Shown: positions 1 through 13,489 of the stretch, piece by piece
How positions within the stretch are numbered: position 1 is the first letter of the stretch
Layout: every line of letters starts with the position of its first letter
Assembly: GCA_000750105.3 (NCBI GenBank)
Contig: JPHH03000043.1
Coordinates: 1-64,000, forward strand
DNA length: 64,000 nt
Direction: 5' to 3'
DNA from: Tolypocladium sp. Sup5 PDA-1
Taxonomy: Eukaryota; Ascomycota; Sordariomycetes; Hypocreales; Ophiocordycipitaceae
Notes under the pieces: model-generated
The model's database searches: none
Told to the model about the DNA's origin: nothing
What the model saw: the letters and a program-made list of their open reading frames with translations, nothing else
Made by a program: the position numbers and the translations under genes

Positions 1-168
1 CGCGAAGAGAGGAGGTACGTAGGAAAAGGGTGGAATAGAAACCCTACCCGCTACTTTAGTAACTCTCGACGAAAGTATAAAGAACCTATTATACGCTATA
101 ACGACTCTAGTCTAGGACGAATAGACTTAGACGCAATATAGAAAACTAAGCTAAAGGAAGGCAAGAAA

Positions 169-3100
169 TGCTATAACTACGGGAAGTTTAGATACTTCGC
201 CCGCGAATGTAAATAACCTAAGAAGATTAGATAGAAGCTAATACCGGAAGGTAAGAAGTACCTTAACGCTACTAATAAGGAACCAGTTAACCACGATAAC
301 CTAAACTGGACCGCGTGCTATAATAACGACTGTAACACGCACCTCTTAGATAAACAAGGTAGCGGATAGTTCCCTAGAGAACTAAAAGGAAGCAGAACCA
401 TCGCTATAATAGGAAGACGAGGAGTCTCTGGGTTACGAGGCGTAACCGACGGACGAAGGCTTAAATAATAACGAGAAGAACACGTAGAATTCCCATATCT
501 AGGAGGAGTATCTAATAAATAGATACGATAAAATAGAAAGAAATTCTAGGAAGATATACGCTAATCACACCGGATTAAACGACGATATCGCTACTAAGAA
601 GAAGAGCGACATAGAATAATCGCCGAAGCAAAACAATAATCACGGTTAATAGAAGAAGAAGAAAGGCTAGAGATGTTTAATAATGCGAAGTAATACTCTA
701 AGTCTAACGACGAACGGAGCATTAACGACACTAGCTCCGAAGACGAAAACTACACGCCTAGCGTAACCGAGGACGGACGATTAGAAGTACCGACACTCTA
801 TCGGGAAAACGCGACCCTCGGAGCCTCGCTTAAAGGAAAGGAAATATTAAACGACGATATAGAGACAAGCGCTATAACCGATATCGGTATATAAATAGAG
901 CCAGAACCTCTTATAGAGATATAACAATCCGCTCTTATCCGATACGAACCCGCGCCTAAGGGCGGAGACCACGCTATTGCTATTATCGCAACCGATATAA
1001 TAAACGCAATCGCAGGAGACGCATACCTATAAATAGAATACGGAGATGACCCCAGGGTCGTACCCGGGCATGAGTTACATACGCAAATTTCATAGGCCTT
1101 ATGCATCTACCTAGACTGCCAAATATATTTCCGAACTAAGGCACGACACGACGTATTCCCTACTAGGTGGAAGGGATACGCCGTCACCGACCTATATATA
1201 TTAAACGACCTATATAAATAGAGGGCAACTACGCGATACGTATCGCATAAGGTGGTTATCCTAGAACTAAACGAAAACATACCCCTTAAATGCCGAAGCG
1301 ATTGGTTAATTAACGGGATATGCATATTACTTACTTGCTATATATATACCTTTAGGAAGGTATAGGAATAGCACCGATATATATAGCAAGGATATCCCGT
1401 TACTCGATAAACTATCTACGCACCGATATGCGATAGAGAAAGTTATAAGGATTGCCCCTTGCTAGGATGCCTAGAGCATATAAGAGAAAAAGCACGAGAA
1501 TGGCATATTAATACATAGGGAATACCGAAACCCTACGAAATATATCGATAAATAATCGACGAATAGTAGCAAGAAGGATATATTAGACCTATCTAAATAG
1601 CGCTAAAGTATTAAAAGAACGAGAGACTTCTTAATATATACTACGAAAAATCAGTATTGCAACCCGAATACTACTAGAAACACGCAGTTAATTGCGAGAA
1701 CGCTAATTGCAGGAAGCACAAAGAGGACTCTAAGGAGATCTAGCATACCCTCGAGGAAATGCGCTAAAATAACTTTAACTTCCGGAACGCAAAAGGAAAA
1801 CTAGGATATGAGCATTAGTATAACGAACTAAAGAAGCTTATCGACGAAGAAAAATCAGACTAGGATTTAAAAAACGAGGCACGCTATCTATAAAAGGGCT
1901 ATAGACTAGCATATAGCAAAGAGATCCAAGGACCCTATGTATAACGGAGATAAGTCATGGCAATAAAACGGTATTAGACGTCTAGATTATAGGACATCGC
2001 ATGCAAGCACTATTAGATAGTGGCGCGATAGGCAATTATATTTCACTAAGAGTCGTAAATCGTTACTGACTCCCATAGACGCAAAAGGAAGAGCTATATG
2101 CGCTCTAAAATATCGAAGGAGAATCCTTTAAGTATAATAACGGAATTATCGATATAGAGATTAATTACCTCGATATCTTAATTCAAGGACGACGAGAATA
2201 AACTAACTTCGACGTTATGGATATATTAGGGCACGACCTAGTGCTAGGACACCTATAGCTATAGATAAGCAACCCAACGATTAACTAGAGGATAGGCTAA
2301 CTGCGTTAGAACGAGAACGCAGCCCCCTAGGATCAGAAGATTAGAAAAGAAGTGAAATTTCACGACGACTTAGTTACTAAAGCAGGGATATATAAATCAC
2401 CCCTCTTAAATAAGACGTTACGGGCGATAAAGACCTAAGTAGTGACTAATATGGCTCTATAACCTGGCATATAATATAAATAAAATAAAGGAAAGAACTA
2501 GAAGATCCGAAGAGTTATTGCCGCTCTTAGGAGAGACCTCGAACAAATCAACGATAATATCGAATCGATAAACGATAGCCTATCGAAAGACAGAATAAAG
2601 AACGTTCTAATAGAATACCATAGGTATAAACAACTATTCGAGGAAGAACTCGAAATAGGACTACTGGAACATAGTTAATGGGATTATAGGATCTACCTTA
2701 AAGAAGGAACGATACCCTTATTTTATAAAATATATAACCTTAATGAAAAGTAACTCGAAACGCTATGCGATTATATCGACGAAAATCTAAAGAAAGGATA
2801 TATACGGCTATTAATATCCGAAGCAGGATATCCGGTTATATTCGTCCTAAAGAAAAATAGAAAACTCTGGCTTATTATCGACTACCGACGCATTAACGCT
2901 GATACTATTAAAGACCGCATACTACTACCTCTTATCTCGGAGATAAAAGATAGGTTAGCTAGTATAAAGTGGTTTACGGCGCTCGACCTTAAAGGAGCCT
3001 ATAACCTTATTAGAATAAAAAATAGACACGAATAGATAATAGCTTTCTAGACGAAATTCGGACTATTTAAGTACTTAGTAATGCCCTTCGGGCTTACTAA

Positions 3101-5440
3101 TATACCGGTAACCTTTTAGCGAATGATTAATAACGTCCTACGCGAATATCTCGATATATTCGTAGTAGTATACCTCGACGATATCCTAATCTTCTCGAGA
3201 GATCTTGAGGAATATAAAGAATACGTTTACAAGGTACTGCAAGCACTCTAGAATGCGAAGTTACTAGTTAAACTAGAAAAAAGTAAGTTCTATATATAAG
3301 AAGTAGACTTCCTCGGATATACTATTGTCCTAGGAGAAATACGAATATAATAAGACAAAATCAAGGCGGTCCAAGAGTAGCCAACGCCTACTAATATTAA
3401 GGAAGTTCAGGGCTTTAACGGATTCGCTAACTACTACCGATACTTTATTAAGGGGATAAGCGTGTATGTAACACCGCTTTACGACCTAACGAAGAAGGAA
3501 ATAACCTTTATATAGAAACTAGAAACTAAACAAGCATTTTAGAAGATCAAGGATCTAATTACTTCGGAACCAGTCCTTGCTATCTTCGACCTAGAATTGT
3601 AAGTTAAACTCGAAATAGACGCCTCTAACCGAGGGTTAGGAGTATAGATTGGATAGCGAGACAAGAATGGGAAACTAAGGCCAATAGCGTTCTATTCTAA
3701 GAAACTATCCGGCGCTGAACTCAACTACCCTATCTACGATAAAGAATTCCTCGCTATTATTAACGCCTTTAAGGAATAGAGACACTATCTCCTAGGAAGC
3801 AAGCATAAGGTTAAGGTTTACACCGACTATAAGAATATCGCATATTTCGCCATAACTCAATAACTTAGTGGACGATAGATTAGATAGGCAGAATATCTCT
3901 TAGAATTCGACTATGAGATTATCTATCGCAAGGGATCGGAAAACGGACGAGCAGACGCTCTTAGCAGAAGACTTAATTATGGCTCGGGAGAAGCTCCCGA
4001 TGCAGGACAGATCCTGGAGCTCAATAAGGAAATAGGCAACTACTAATAGAAATAACTAAACGTAGTGTTTAAGGTATAAGATAACGACCCAATATTCTAG
4101 AAAATTAAGGAATAGACGGAAGAATATATCACATATATCTAAGAAGTACCTAACGGATATAATATAGAATACTCCGATATACCTATATATAACGACAAGA
4201 TATGGTTACTACCGCCATTGCGGGAAGAAACTATCAGGGAGTTCCACGAACACCCGACATATAGATATTAGGGAATTAGGAAAACGATAGAGCGAATACG
4301 ACGAAAATTCGACTTTTCTAGAATAAAGGAAACTATTAAAGAGGTAATCGGCAAGTGCGCCCTTTACGCACGAAGCAAAGCCTTACGATATAAACCTTAT
4401 AGAGAACTAAAACCGCTACCGGTTCTAGTTAAACTATAGGGCTCGATCGCATTCGACTATATCACGAAGCTACCATTATCAAGGGAACCTATAACGAAGG
4501 TAGAATACAATAGTATCTTCGTAGTCACGGATCGACTTACTAAATATAGGTATTTTATCCTATATAAGGAAGTAAGTAACGTAGAAGACCTTGCATATGT
4601 ATTCCTAAGGACGATCGTATGCAATCACGGACTACTAAACGAGATTATCTCTAATAAGGGAACCACATTTACTATAAACTTCTAGTAAGCATTAATGGCT
4701 TAGCTTAGCACGAAACATAAGCTTAGCACGGCCTACTACCCTTAGACGGATGGGCAGACCGAACGGTTGAACCAAACACTTGAATAGTACCTTCGTTATT
4801 ACATTAACTACGGATAGGATGACTAGGTCAAATGGTTACTAATAGCATAATTAGCTTACAATAGCTCAATTGCGGAAGCTACGAAGGTTTTACTATCGTA
4901 CGCTAACTTCGGGTATAACCCTGAAGCATATCGAGTTATACGATAAGGACTATAGGTAGAACGAGCTATGCTCTAAGCGGATAAACTAAAAGAACTTCAC
5001 GAAGAAATAAAGAAAGAACTCGAATATGTTAGATAAAGGATATCGATATACGCTAATAAGAAAAGATTAAAGGGACTAATCTTTCGGGAGGGAGATATAG
5101 TCTACCTACTTCGACGAAATATTAAAATAAAGCGACTAAGCGATAAATTAGATTTTAAGAAACTTAGACCGTTTCTAGTTAAGAAAGTTATTTCGATAAC
5201 TAACTACGAACTTTCACTACCTAAAATAATAAAGATATACCCTATCTTTCACATTTCGCTACTCGAAATAGCACTACAAAACGCAGAAACACAGGACTAT
5301 ATCGAAGTTACCGACGATAACGAATACGAAGTCGAATAGATATTAGATTCAAGAACGTATAATAAAGAATAGCAATAGCTTATAAAATGGAAAAACTATA
5401 GGCACGAAGAAAACACTTGGGAACCTATCAAATACTTAAC
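169..5440 (+). pseudogene. RIP-disrupted gag (3' end) and pol of gypsy copy 1
   Basis: A CCHC knuckle is visible at 169-210 (C-x2-C-x4-H-x4-C) with its second Cys and its His both read as Tyr, as RIP would do. The aspartic protease signature DSGA is at 2,016-2,027. Reverse transcriptase shows LIIDYRRINA near 2,875-2,905 and the catalytic YLDD at 3,171-3,182. RNase H starts near 3,610 (EIDASNRGLGV). Integrase shows an HHCC-like zinc region near 4,235-4,375 and the TDGQTERLN motif near 4,744-4,772. A chromodomain (LIKWKNY, then ENTWEPI) lies near 5,370-5,430. The order is that of Ty3/gypsy pol. The short open stretch at 5,417-5,608 is only the tail of this polyprotein. Confidence 0.88.
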
Positions 5441-6181
5441 GAACTGCCGCCCGTTATTGCGCTAGTACTAACAGAGGAACCCCTAATAAAACCTATATTA
5501 GCAAATAAAGAAGGAGACAACGCTACCCCAGGGTATACGGCATCCCACTCGGCAGGGAAATCCTCTAGTAATAAGGAACTAGTAGACGAAGGACGGTCCT
5601 CTTATTAACGGCGCTCCTCGCGTAAGGCCTCCTCGCGCTCTACCCGCTCTAACTCCTCCACGTTATCGATGCCTCGCGATACCGCACGTATTATCTTTTC
5701 GAACTACATTTTCTTTTATTTTCGGAGACGCTCTACCTTTGCGTCTATACGCCTCTGTTCCTCCTCGGTAGCTTCTAACTCGGTTTCGAATTTAGAATGT
5801 TAAGAAGCGATCTAGCGGAGTTGAGAGGGCGAAAGACTACGAACGTCGCACCGAGATTGATTGAGACGGACATACTTAGAACACCGATCGGAGTCGGATT
5901 CCGAGACTAGGCAAGATAAGCCTGCGCTCTCGCAGGAAGAACAAGGCTTTATTTCTACAGGACGCGATAGAATTAGTTCTAGAAGAACGTCGCGCTACGA
6001 AGTTTTGAGAGAATGAGTTTTGGTGTTTTTTATGACACGGCCTAATATGACGTTAGCAGGATATTCCGAGAAATTACAGGAATAGGTTGCCGCACCTACA
6101 AATGCGGGCGTAGGCGTAGTATTTATGCGACGGGTACTAACAGCAGGTCTCGAGGACAAGACCTTTAGAGAGGGGACATCG

Positions 6182-6567
6182 TGTTACGACCTAGGCTAAC
6201 GGGCCACGGGATGGGCCGGCTATGCAGACGCTACTGCGGGCTGCACGGAATAATGGTCGGAACGACGAGCCAATAGTAGTATAGCGACATTAGATTATTA
6301 GGATCGGTGGGTGATCTAGGTGAGCTAGATCACCACGATTAGTCGATGATCTAAGTGATCTAGGAACAATACCTAGTATATAGACCCCCCAATTTCCTCA
6401 CTATAGCATAGATACCTCGCCAGCTTTCAATAACACTCTTTGGTTACGATCTACTATCCGGGACATTCGATCCATTACTATCGTGACAAGACTAGCCTAG
6501 TACTACGCCCTGACCTCACCTACTAATATAAACCTGCCGGTTTATCCCTTAGGAACCCCAACCGTCA
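6182..6567 (+). repeat. 3' LTR of gypsy copy 1
   Basis: It begins TGTTACGACC directly after a purine-rich tract and matches the reverse complement of 21,323-21,740 over its length, allowing RIP-type transitions and small indels. The 3' part also matches the reverse complement of 7,504-7,619. The right end, ...ACCGTCA, is set by where the homology weakens and by the usual CA terminus, so it could be off by several bases. Confidence 0.8.
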
Positions 6568-7503
6568 TATTATAGCTCCTTAGGTAGATTAGTATCTTAT
6601 CCCTAGGGTATCGATACCTCTTTATCCTATAATAAGACTTTATTATTTCTAGTTTTCCTAATAATAGTAAAAACTTTTACTTTATTTCGACTTTCCTAAG
6701 TAAATTATACTAGATCTAAGATTTTAATATTACTCTATTAGTATTTAAACTATTATTTTCTATTTATAAGAGATAAATAAATATATTTAGAAGTAAGGGT
6801 AGGCATTCCTAATAAAATAAGGCTTCCCTTAAGATTTAGGTCCCGATCGATAGCGATATAATAATAATTTATTCGCTATAAGTCCCTATAGGAATTAATA
6901 ATTTAAAATAATACTTCCTAAACCCTATAATAAGAGATTTAGAACTATCCTAGAGTAATAAGCTTTAGTACTATATATAATACTTATTATAATTAGTATT
7001 TTTAAGTAAATATAATACTAATAAGATTAACCTCTAAATAAGTATTTAAATTAGTATATATTTTAAGACTAATTCGCTCTTAAATTATAATTAAGGTATA
7101 AAATTAATAGGTTATTTTAATCTATATTAGATTAGTTAAAGTAAGGGCAGCTACTTTAATTTCTAATCTTTTCCTAACTTCTTCTATTTTAGATAGTAAT
7201 TCTAAAGATATTTATTACTTTTATACTTATAATAAGTAAGGATTTTCCCTTCCTTTATTATAGGATTCTTCTTTCTATTCTTAATAGCTATAATTATAGA
7301 ATTAGAAATATTTAAGGTATTAGATAATTAATAAATCCTAGGTAAATTATAAAACTTTTACTAGGGAAACTTTATAAGGAGTATATTCTTTAATCGATTA
7401 CTCTTTTATTTTCCTTTATAATCTAATATATCCTATACCTATTACGTAATGTATATAATTTACTCCTAGCTTTTACCTTTAATAATAATATATAAGCTAA
7501 TTA
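6568..7503 (-). pseudogene. AT-rich relic with a gag-like zinc knuckle on the minus strand
   Basis: Most of this stretch is unreadable RIP-mutated DNA. On the minus strand near 7,190-7,236 one frame has the exact spacing C-x2-C-x4-H-x4-C, but with every Cys and His replaced by Tyr (TAT/TAC), which is what RIP on TGT/TGC and CAT/CAC would give. The residues between differ from the knuckle at 169-210, so it is probably a different retroelement, perhaps copia-like. No protease or reverse transcriptase could be placed with confidence. Confidence 0.35.
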
Positions 7504-7619
7504 TAATAGTTTAGGTTCCTAAGGGATAAACTAGCAGGTTTATATTAGTAGGTAAGGTTAGGGCATAGCGCTAGGCTAGTCTTATTACGATAGTAATAAA
7601 TCGAATATCCTAGATAGTA
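7504..7619 (-). repeat. Truncated gypsy-1 LTR (3' part), minus orientation
   Basis: It matches 21,323-21,440 in the same orientation (AGGTTCCTAAGGGATAAACT and following) and the reverse complement of about 6,450-6,567. It stops abruptly at 7,619 where the larger element begins, so the first two thirds of the LTR are missing at this site. Confidence 0.8.
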
Positions 7620-8189
7620 GTTTATTAAGGGGGAATAAATATACTAGAGGCTAAGTATAATAATCGTTATATAAGTTATAGAGTTAGTCCTTGCCTAAGA
7701 AGTTAGCTATTAGTTAGTAATACGAGTTATTATATAAGTTAGTGCGCTACTTAACGCGTAAGGTAAGATAGGTATCCCTATATAAGTTAGAGCGACTATT
7801 ATTATATAAGTTAGAGTAACTATCCTTATATAAGTTAGAGCGACTATCTCTATATAAGTTAGAATATTAATATAATAGCGTATAGTCTATAAATTAACGC
7901 CTATATATATAGGTCTTTATATTATATAAGTTAAAGGTAAAGAGGTAAGGAGAGGTAACTATAGCTATCTTAAAAATATAAGAGGAATTAACTAGGATTT
8001 TTTATTATTAGAATCTTAAAAGCTTATAAATATTATAACTTATATCGATATATATATAAGGGACTATTTATTTATAGGGATATAGATATCTCTCTTATAC
8101 TTATAGACTCGCTAGGCGTCTTAATATTCCTTTACTTTTTTATATTTTCTATTTTTTTTTAGTTAGGGGTCTATACTAATACCTTAATA
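7620..8189 (-). repeat. 3' LTR of the 13.3 kb element
   Basis: It is a direct repeat of 20,329-20,896 and homologous to the solo LTR at 31,228-31,723. It contains about three copies of a roughly 24-bp subrepeat (TATAAGTTAGAGCGACTAT and variants) near 7,785-7,865. This is the most RIP-altered of the three LTR copies. Confidence 0.88.
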
Positions 8190-11100
8190 AACTCCTCCTT
8201 ACGCGGGCGCCGATTACCCTTAGGTAGTTATAAACGCGAAAGAAAGAAAGAGTAGCCCTTAGTAAACGACCTTATATAAATAAAGTATAAAGGTAACGCG
8301 TAATATAAGCAATCCTAGTAACGAGCCTAAACTCTAGCTCTATTAAACTATCCTATTACCTCCCTAGTTATAGATAAAAGAAATAATAAAACGAAATAAA
8401 GGAATATAAGGACTATCTATTTAGTAATATTAAGTCCTCTTAGCTTATAGTATATTAAGCTATAGCTAGTCTATATCCCTTTCGATCTTCTTATATTTTA
8501 TCTATATTATATTCTCTTCTTATCGCCTCGTAGTATATTTAGCCCTAGAAGGCTTAGTTATAAGGTAAGGGGACTAGGTAAGTAATAGTAGCTAATCTTC
8601 TAAACGCTACTAAGAGTTATAGTTAATAAGCCCTAGCGTAATAGATATAGTATATCCTCTATTAAACTTAATAAATAAAACTATAGCGCGTTTTTAAAGA
8701 GTTTATTAAGCGCGTCTATAAGCTCTATAGTTATAGTATAGCCGCCTCTACCTATTATATATAGCTTATTATCGCTATTACCCCTATTAGAGCTATTTAA
8801 GACTATCTATTCCCCTTTAACTTACTTATAATAGAACTTATTATTAATATATTCTACCCCTAATATCTAGCTAACTAACCCGCTAGAGTAAGAGCTTTAG
8901 AGGTATAATAGGGTATAGATTAATTTAATATATAAGGTTAGCGGCGAGCTCTAAGCGGACTTATTACTATAGTAGTCTAGGTATATCTATCGAATTAAGT
9001 TATAGGTATAAGAGTTCTAGAGGTATAATAAGGTATTAATTAATTTAATATCTAAGTTTAGTAATAAGCCTTAAGTAGACTTATTACTAAGGCGGTCCTA
9101 GTATATCTATCGAGCTAAGTTATAGGTACTTATCTAAAGATACCTTAGCTAAGGGGTTAGTATACTAGAGGTTCCTCTTATAGGTATTATCTATTCTTAA
9201 GATAAAGAAGGTTATGCCCTTAGAGTTAGCGTTATTTTATTAAAGGGGTCCTAGCTCGAGCTTATCCTTAGTATCTTATATAATATAAATACGCTTCCCT
9301 ATAGTATTATAAGAGGAGATATAAAGCGCTAAGGAGTCTATAAAACTAGCTATAGTTCTAGGCTTCCGAGATTAATTAGTCCCTTAAGGCTCTAGGGAAG
9401 TCTCCTTAATATTCTTATTATTATATAACCTTATTCCTTTTATATTCGATTCCTCTTAACTCTCTAAGGGAGAGATAGTTTCTATTATATATTTTCGCGC
9501 TAGGGTTACTTATAGGGTAGAAAATAAAAGGGGTTAACTATTATAGTTAAACTATATCTTACTAGTATAATATAGTTATAGGAATAAGTCGCGTTTACTA
9601 ATATCCTAGGGAATAGGTATATGCCCTTAATCGTAGTAAGTAAGGTATTCTAGAGAAAAGGGAAGTATAGGGCTTTAAGTAATACCTTAGTATTATTAAA
9701 ATACTAGAAGGCAGCGCCTTTATTATACTTAAGCTAGAACTCGTTTCCTCCTCTAATTCTAAGCTCGTTAGCTATAATATTTTTAAGGAAGTTAATTATT
9801 TAATTAAGGAGAGTATTATAGCTATCCTTTCCTTAGCCCTTATAATATATTACCTAATCCCGGAAACGCTATTCCTAGTCTAGGTTAGCCTCGCCCTATA
9901 AGAAAGTTATATCTTTCTAAATCCTAAAGCTATATTTAGCTAGATTTATATCTTATAGCTATAACCTAACTATTCTATAGACTTAATACTATAAGGTTAT
10001 TATAGCTATATAATTATATTCCTATTACTAGTTTTATAAACTTCTAGGTATTAGGAAGTATATAAAGTTATAGGGGTAGTTATTTATATATAAGATCTAT
10101 TACTATACCTTAATAACCGCTATAAGTCTAGCCTTCCTTCCTTACTTTATAAAGTCTAATACTAGAAGGTTCCTTATCTTCCTATCTTAAATAAAGCTTC
10201 CTTAATAATATCTATTACTTATTTTCTTTATAAAGTTAATTAATCCTATATATAAGCGCCGCTTATACTATCTATCGTAAAGGGGTTTATTAAATATCTT
10301 ATCGCTATTAGCGACCTTTATATCTAAACTAGGGCATTTTTAAAAGATATCTAATACTTACTTATTACTTATATAAGTTAAAGTACCGTTATCTTCTATT
10401 ATAACTATTATTATATTATTAAATATTACTATAATATATTCGATCCCTCTTATAAAGGCTTTTATTATTAAGATTATAGTAAAGTTCGATATCTATTCCT
10501 TATTACTAGCTTCTATAAGAAAATAATAGATATCTATAAGATAATTACCCTAACGCTTATCTTTAAGGAACCCTAATTACTTTTTAACCTAGGCGAAGGC
10601 TTATAATATATTATTAAAGTTTATCTTATACTTATCGATTTAAAGTAAGTTATATAGCTAATATTCTCGCGCTATAATAAAGGTAGGCTATACCTTATAT
10701 AAAATAGCGAGTACCTCCCTAGCTTCTAGCTTATCTTCCTAGTAAAAGCTCCCTTATCCTCCCTCTAGGATAATATATCTTATATAGCTATTTAATATAT
10801 ACTTACTTTTATAAAAGAAAATAGCCTTATCTATAAGAAAGGTATTATATTATACTAAGCTAATATACTCTATATTATACTATACCTTTATCGTTTAAGT
10901 ATAATATAAGGTAATACTATACTTAAAATAATAAGCGGAGAGTTAGTTTTAAATATTATAGTTAAGGAGAGTAAGCTAGTTAAGAGGAAAGGTTAATCTT
11001 TAATATTATTAACCGCTTATCGAGATAGGAGGTTATTAATAAAAGGAGAAAGAGTTTATTAATAATAAGCTTATTTTTTATAATAAAATAGTACGCTTCT

Positions 11101-13480
11101 AAATATTATAAAAGAGGGAAGCTTATAAAGTAATATAAGAGGGAGATTAAAGTAGTTTATAAATACTATTTATAAGGTAAAGTACTTAACTCTTTAATAA
11201 TAGCTATAGAAGAAGAGTATTTATAAGATATAAAGTATATATTACTTATTAAGAAATAAGCTCGCTCTTATCTTATCTTAGGGAGTCCTATAGCTAGCTT
11301 ACTAGTCTTTACTTAAAAATAAGGGTAGTTAATATATACTTAAGTAGCTTAGGTCTAGTTAATATAAGTTTTCGTATAGCTTCTCTTATAATAACTATAG
11401 GTTTTTAAGTAGCTTCTCTATTAGCTCGTATTATATCTCTTATATCCTTATTAAGTATAGGTATAAAGCTTATATTATTTCTCTTATAATAAGAGTCCCT
11501 TCTTATTATTTACTTATTATATAGAGAGAATTTTCTCCTAGCCCTATAACTTTTAAGTATATAATTTACTAGTCTTTATCTAATATTAAGGCGCTAAGTA
11601 TTTTCTTTATATTTATACCTTAATAATACCCCCCTCTTTTTCTTCTAGGCCTTATTAATAAATAATATACTTCTTCTTTTCCTTATACTTTTAACTTCTT
11701 CCTTTTTTATATCTTTATTAACTCTTTTATTATAGCTAACCTTATAATTAACTTTAAGAAGCTATAGGCTAAGGACCGCGATAAATTACTAGACTACTAG
11801 GCTCTTATAATAAAGAAGCTTCCTATAATATAGCTTTCCCTTATATTATATATATCTTAGCGAGGTTATACCTCTTTATTAATAAAGCTTAATAATAATT
11901 ATCGTAAAGTAAGGTAATACTATCTATTATAGCCTTTCCTTTACTAACTATAGTCTCTTCTTAGACTTATAGCTATATTAAGACTTAGGTACTTAGCGGT
12001 AATAATATTAATTACCTTAACCTCCTAATCTTTATTAAAGTAGCTTTTCGCGAAGTATAGCTAAAATATACTCCTTATAGGATTCGCTATAATATTAGGG
12101 ATATAACCTTATTTATTTACTTTATTAAGAAGTACTTTAGTAAGTCTTTCTAGAAGTCCCTTAAGGGACGCGATCTTATCTCTCGCTAAGTTTATATCCC
12201 TATAAAAATAGCATATCTTATAAGATACTTCTTTAGGTAGTTATTTAATTATTAAGAATATATTACCGCGCTTATTATTACTTTCTTTAGCTTATATAAT
12301 TACGCCTATTATAGAGGCTATATCTAAGCCTAGTCCTCTTTAATAATATTTACGCGGGAATATATTATATACCCCTTTTATAAATATATATTTATAAAGG
12401 GTATTATAAGGGGCTCTTATATAAATTATATATAATATTTTATATAGATAATTATATATAAGTAATAATATTATCGCGGTTATGCCCTTATATCTTATAA
12501 GGACGCGTGCTACTTAGGAGCCTCGTTTATAAGGGAAAAGGTAAGTTAGGTAATTCTATAAGTTATTAAGGAATTCGTAAATATAGCTAATACCCCTTAA
12601 GTCTTATATTATTATCCTTATTTATTTAATCCTCGTTTCGATTATAAAGTACTAGAGTAGGCTAGGCTAGTTAAGATAAGCTCTAGTACCTTAAGCTAGG
12701 GTAGTTTATTAAGGAACGCTAAGAGTATTTAAAAGACTCTTAAGTAAATAGCTAAGGTATATAGTTTAAAGGTAGATTTTAACTAGTATTAATAGTCTAT
12801 TGTAATTTTATTAGTAAATAAGTAAGTAAAAAACCTCCTTAATTATCTTTTAATACTTATTACTATCTATTATAGTATAATTATTTCTATAATAGAGGTA
12901 ATAGTAGTCTTATAGTAATAGTTATCTATTACCCCCTAACTCTTATCTTACTATTATCGAGGGTTAGATACTTATAAAGATTTTTACTTATCCTTTTTCT
13001 ACCTTCTAAGGTTCGCTACTATCTATTATAGTATGCCTATTCTTATAATAAACGCGGCGATATCCTTATAGTATTAGCTACCTCCTCCTTAACTATAAGA
13101 ACTAGGCTCTAGTAAAAACCTTAGGAATAAAGCTAGCGTAGCTATCTCTCTTTTAATAATAAGTAAATATACTAGAGTTTAATAGTATTATACTTATCTT
13201 TCTTAGTTTAAGTTAATCGCGGGAGCTATACTTTTAATAACTAGCAAGGTCCTTTATAAGAAAAGGCGAGTTAGTCTTTACCTCCCTAAGTCTCTTTAAC
13301 GCCTTTATCTTTATCTTTATTATTATCTTCTAAGGGAAAATCATTATCTAGCGCTATCGTATAACTAGCGCTTTATAAGACTATCTTATCTAACCCTTCT
13401 TAAGCTAGAGTTATAAGTAAGTTATTAACTATAGTTTAATTACTCTCTTAGGGGGTCCTTATTAATATAGCGAGTTTATC
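8190..13480. other. Unresolved 5.3 kb internal segment of the 13.3 kb element
   Basis: This lies between the integrase C-terminus and the polypurine tract. It is heavily RIP-mutated. Stretches on both strands can be read with few stops (for example plus strand about 11,040-13,400), but the stop frequency I counted over about 340 codons there, near 8 percent, is no lower than expected for sequence this AT-rich. I could not recognise a protein family. It may hold an extra ORF of the retroelement, another nested element, or captured DNA. Confidence 0.5.
8891..9130. repeat. Tandem duplication, two 120-bp units
   Basis: Unit 1 (8,891-9,010) and unit 2 (9,011-9,130) both begin AGAG..TAGAGGTATAATA and end near AAGTTATAGGTA, with an exact 120-bp period. 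Differences are mostly C/T and G/A, so the duplication preceded at least part of the RIP mutation. The function is unknown. Confidence 0.8.
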
Positions 13481-13489
13481 CTATAATAG

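Larger units (their letters stand above)
1..6567 (+). mobile_element. Degenerate Ty3/gypsy chromovirus, copy 1 (5' end outside window)
   Basis: This is an LTR retrotransposon remnant on the plus strand, entering from the left edge within gag and ending in a 3' LTR at 6,182-6,567. The order of parts is a gag zinc knuckle, protease, reverse transcriptase, RNase H, integrase and a chromodomain, then a purine-rich tract (near 6,168-6,180) directly before an LTR that starts TGTTACGACC. A C-terminal integrase chromodomain marks the chromovirus branch of Ty3/gypsy, whose members favour insertion in heterochromatin. Dozens of in-frame TAA/TAG codons make it inactive. The 5' LTR and most of gag are outside the window. 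Confidence 0.9.

Noticed and set aside
5417..5608. 63-codon open frame as a separate gene
   Set aside because: It is the tail of the gypsy pol reading frame beyond the chromodomain, open by chance between RIP stops.
11040..13400. Long plus-strand reading with relatively few stops inside the 13.3 kb element
   Set aside because: Counted stops over about 340 codons are close to what AT-rich RIP sequence gives in any frame, and no family pattern was seen, so it was not called a gene.
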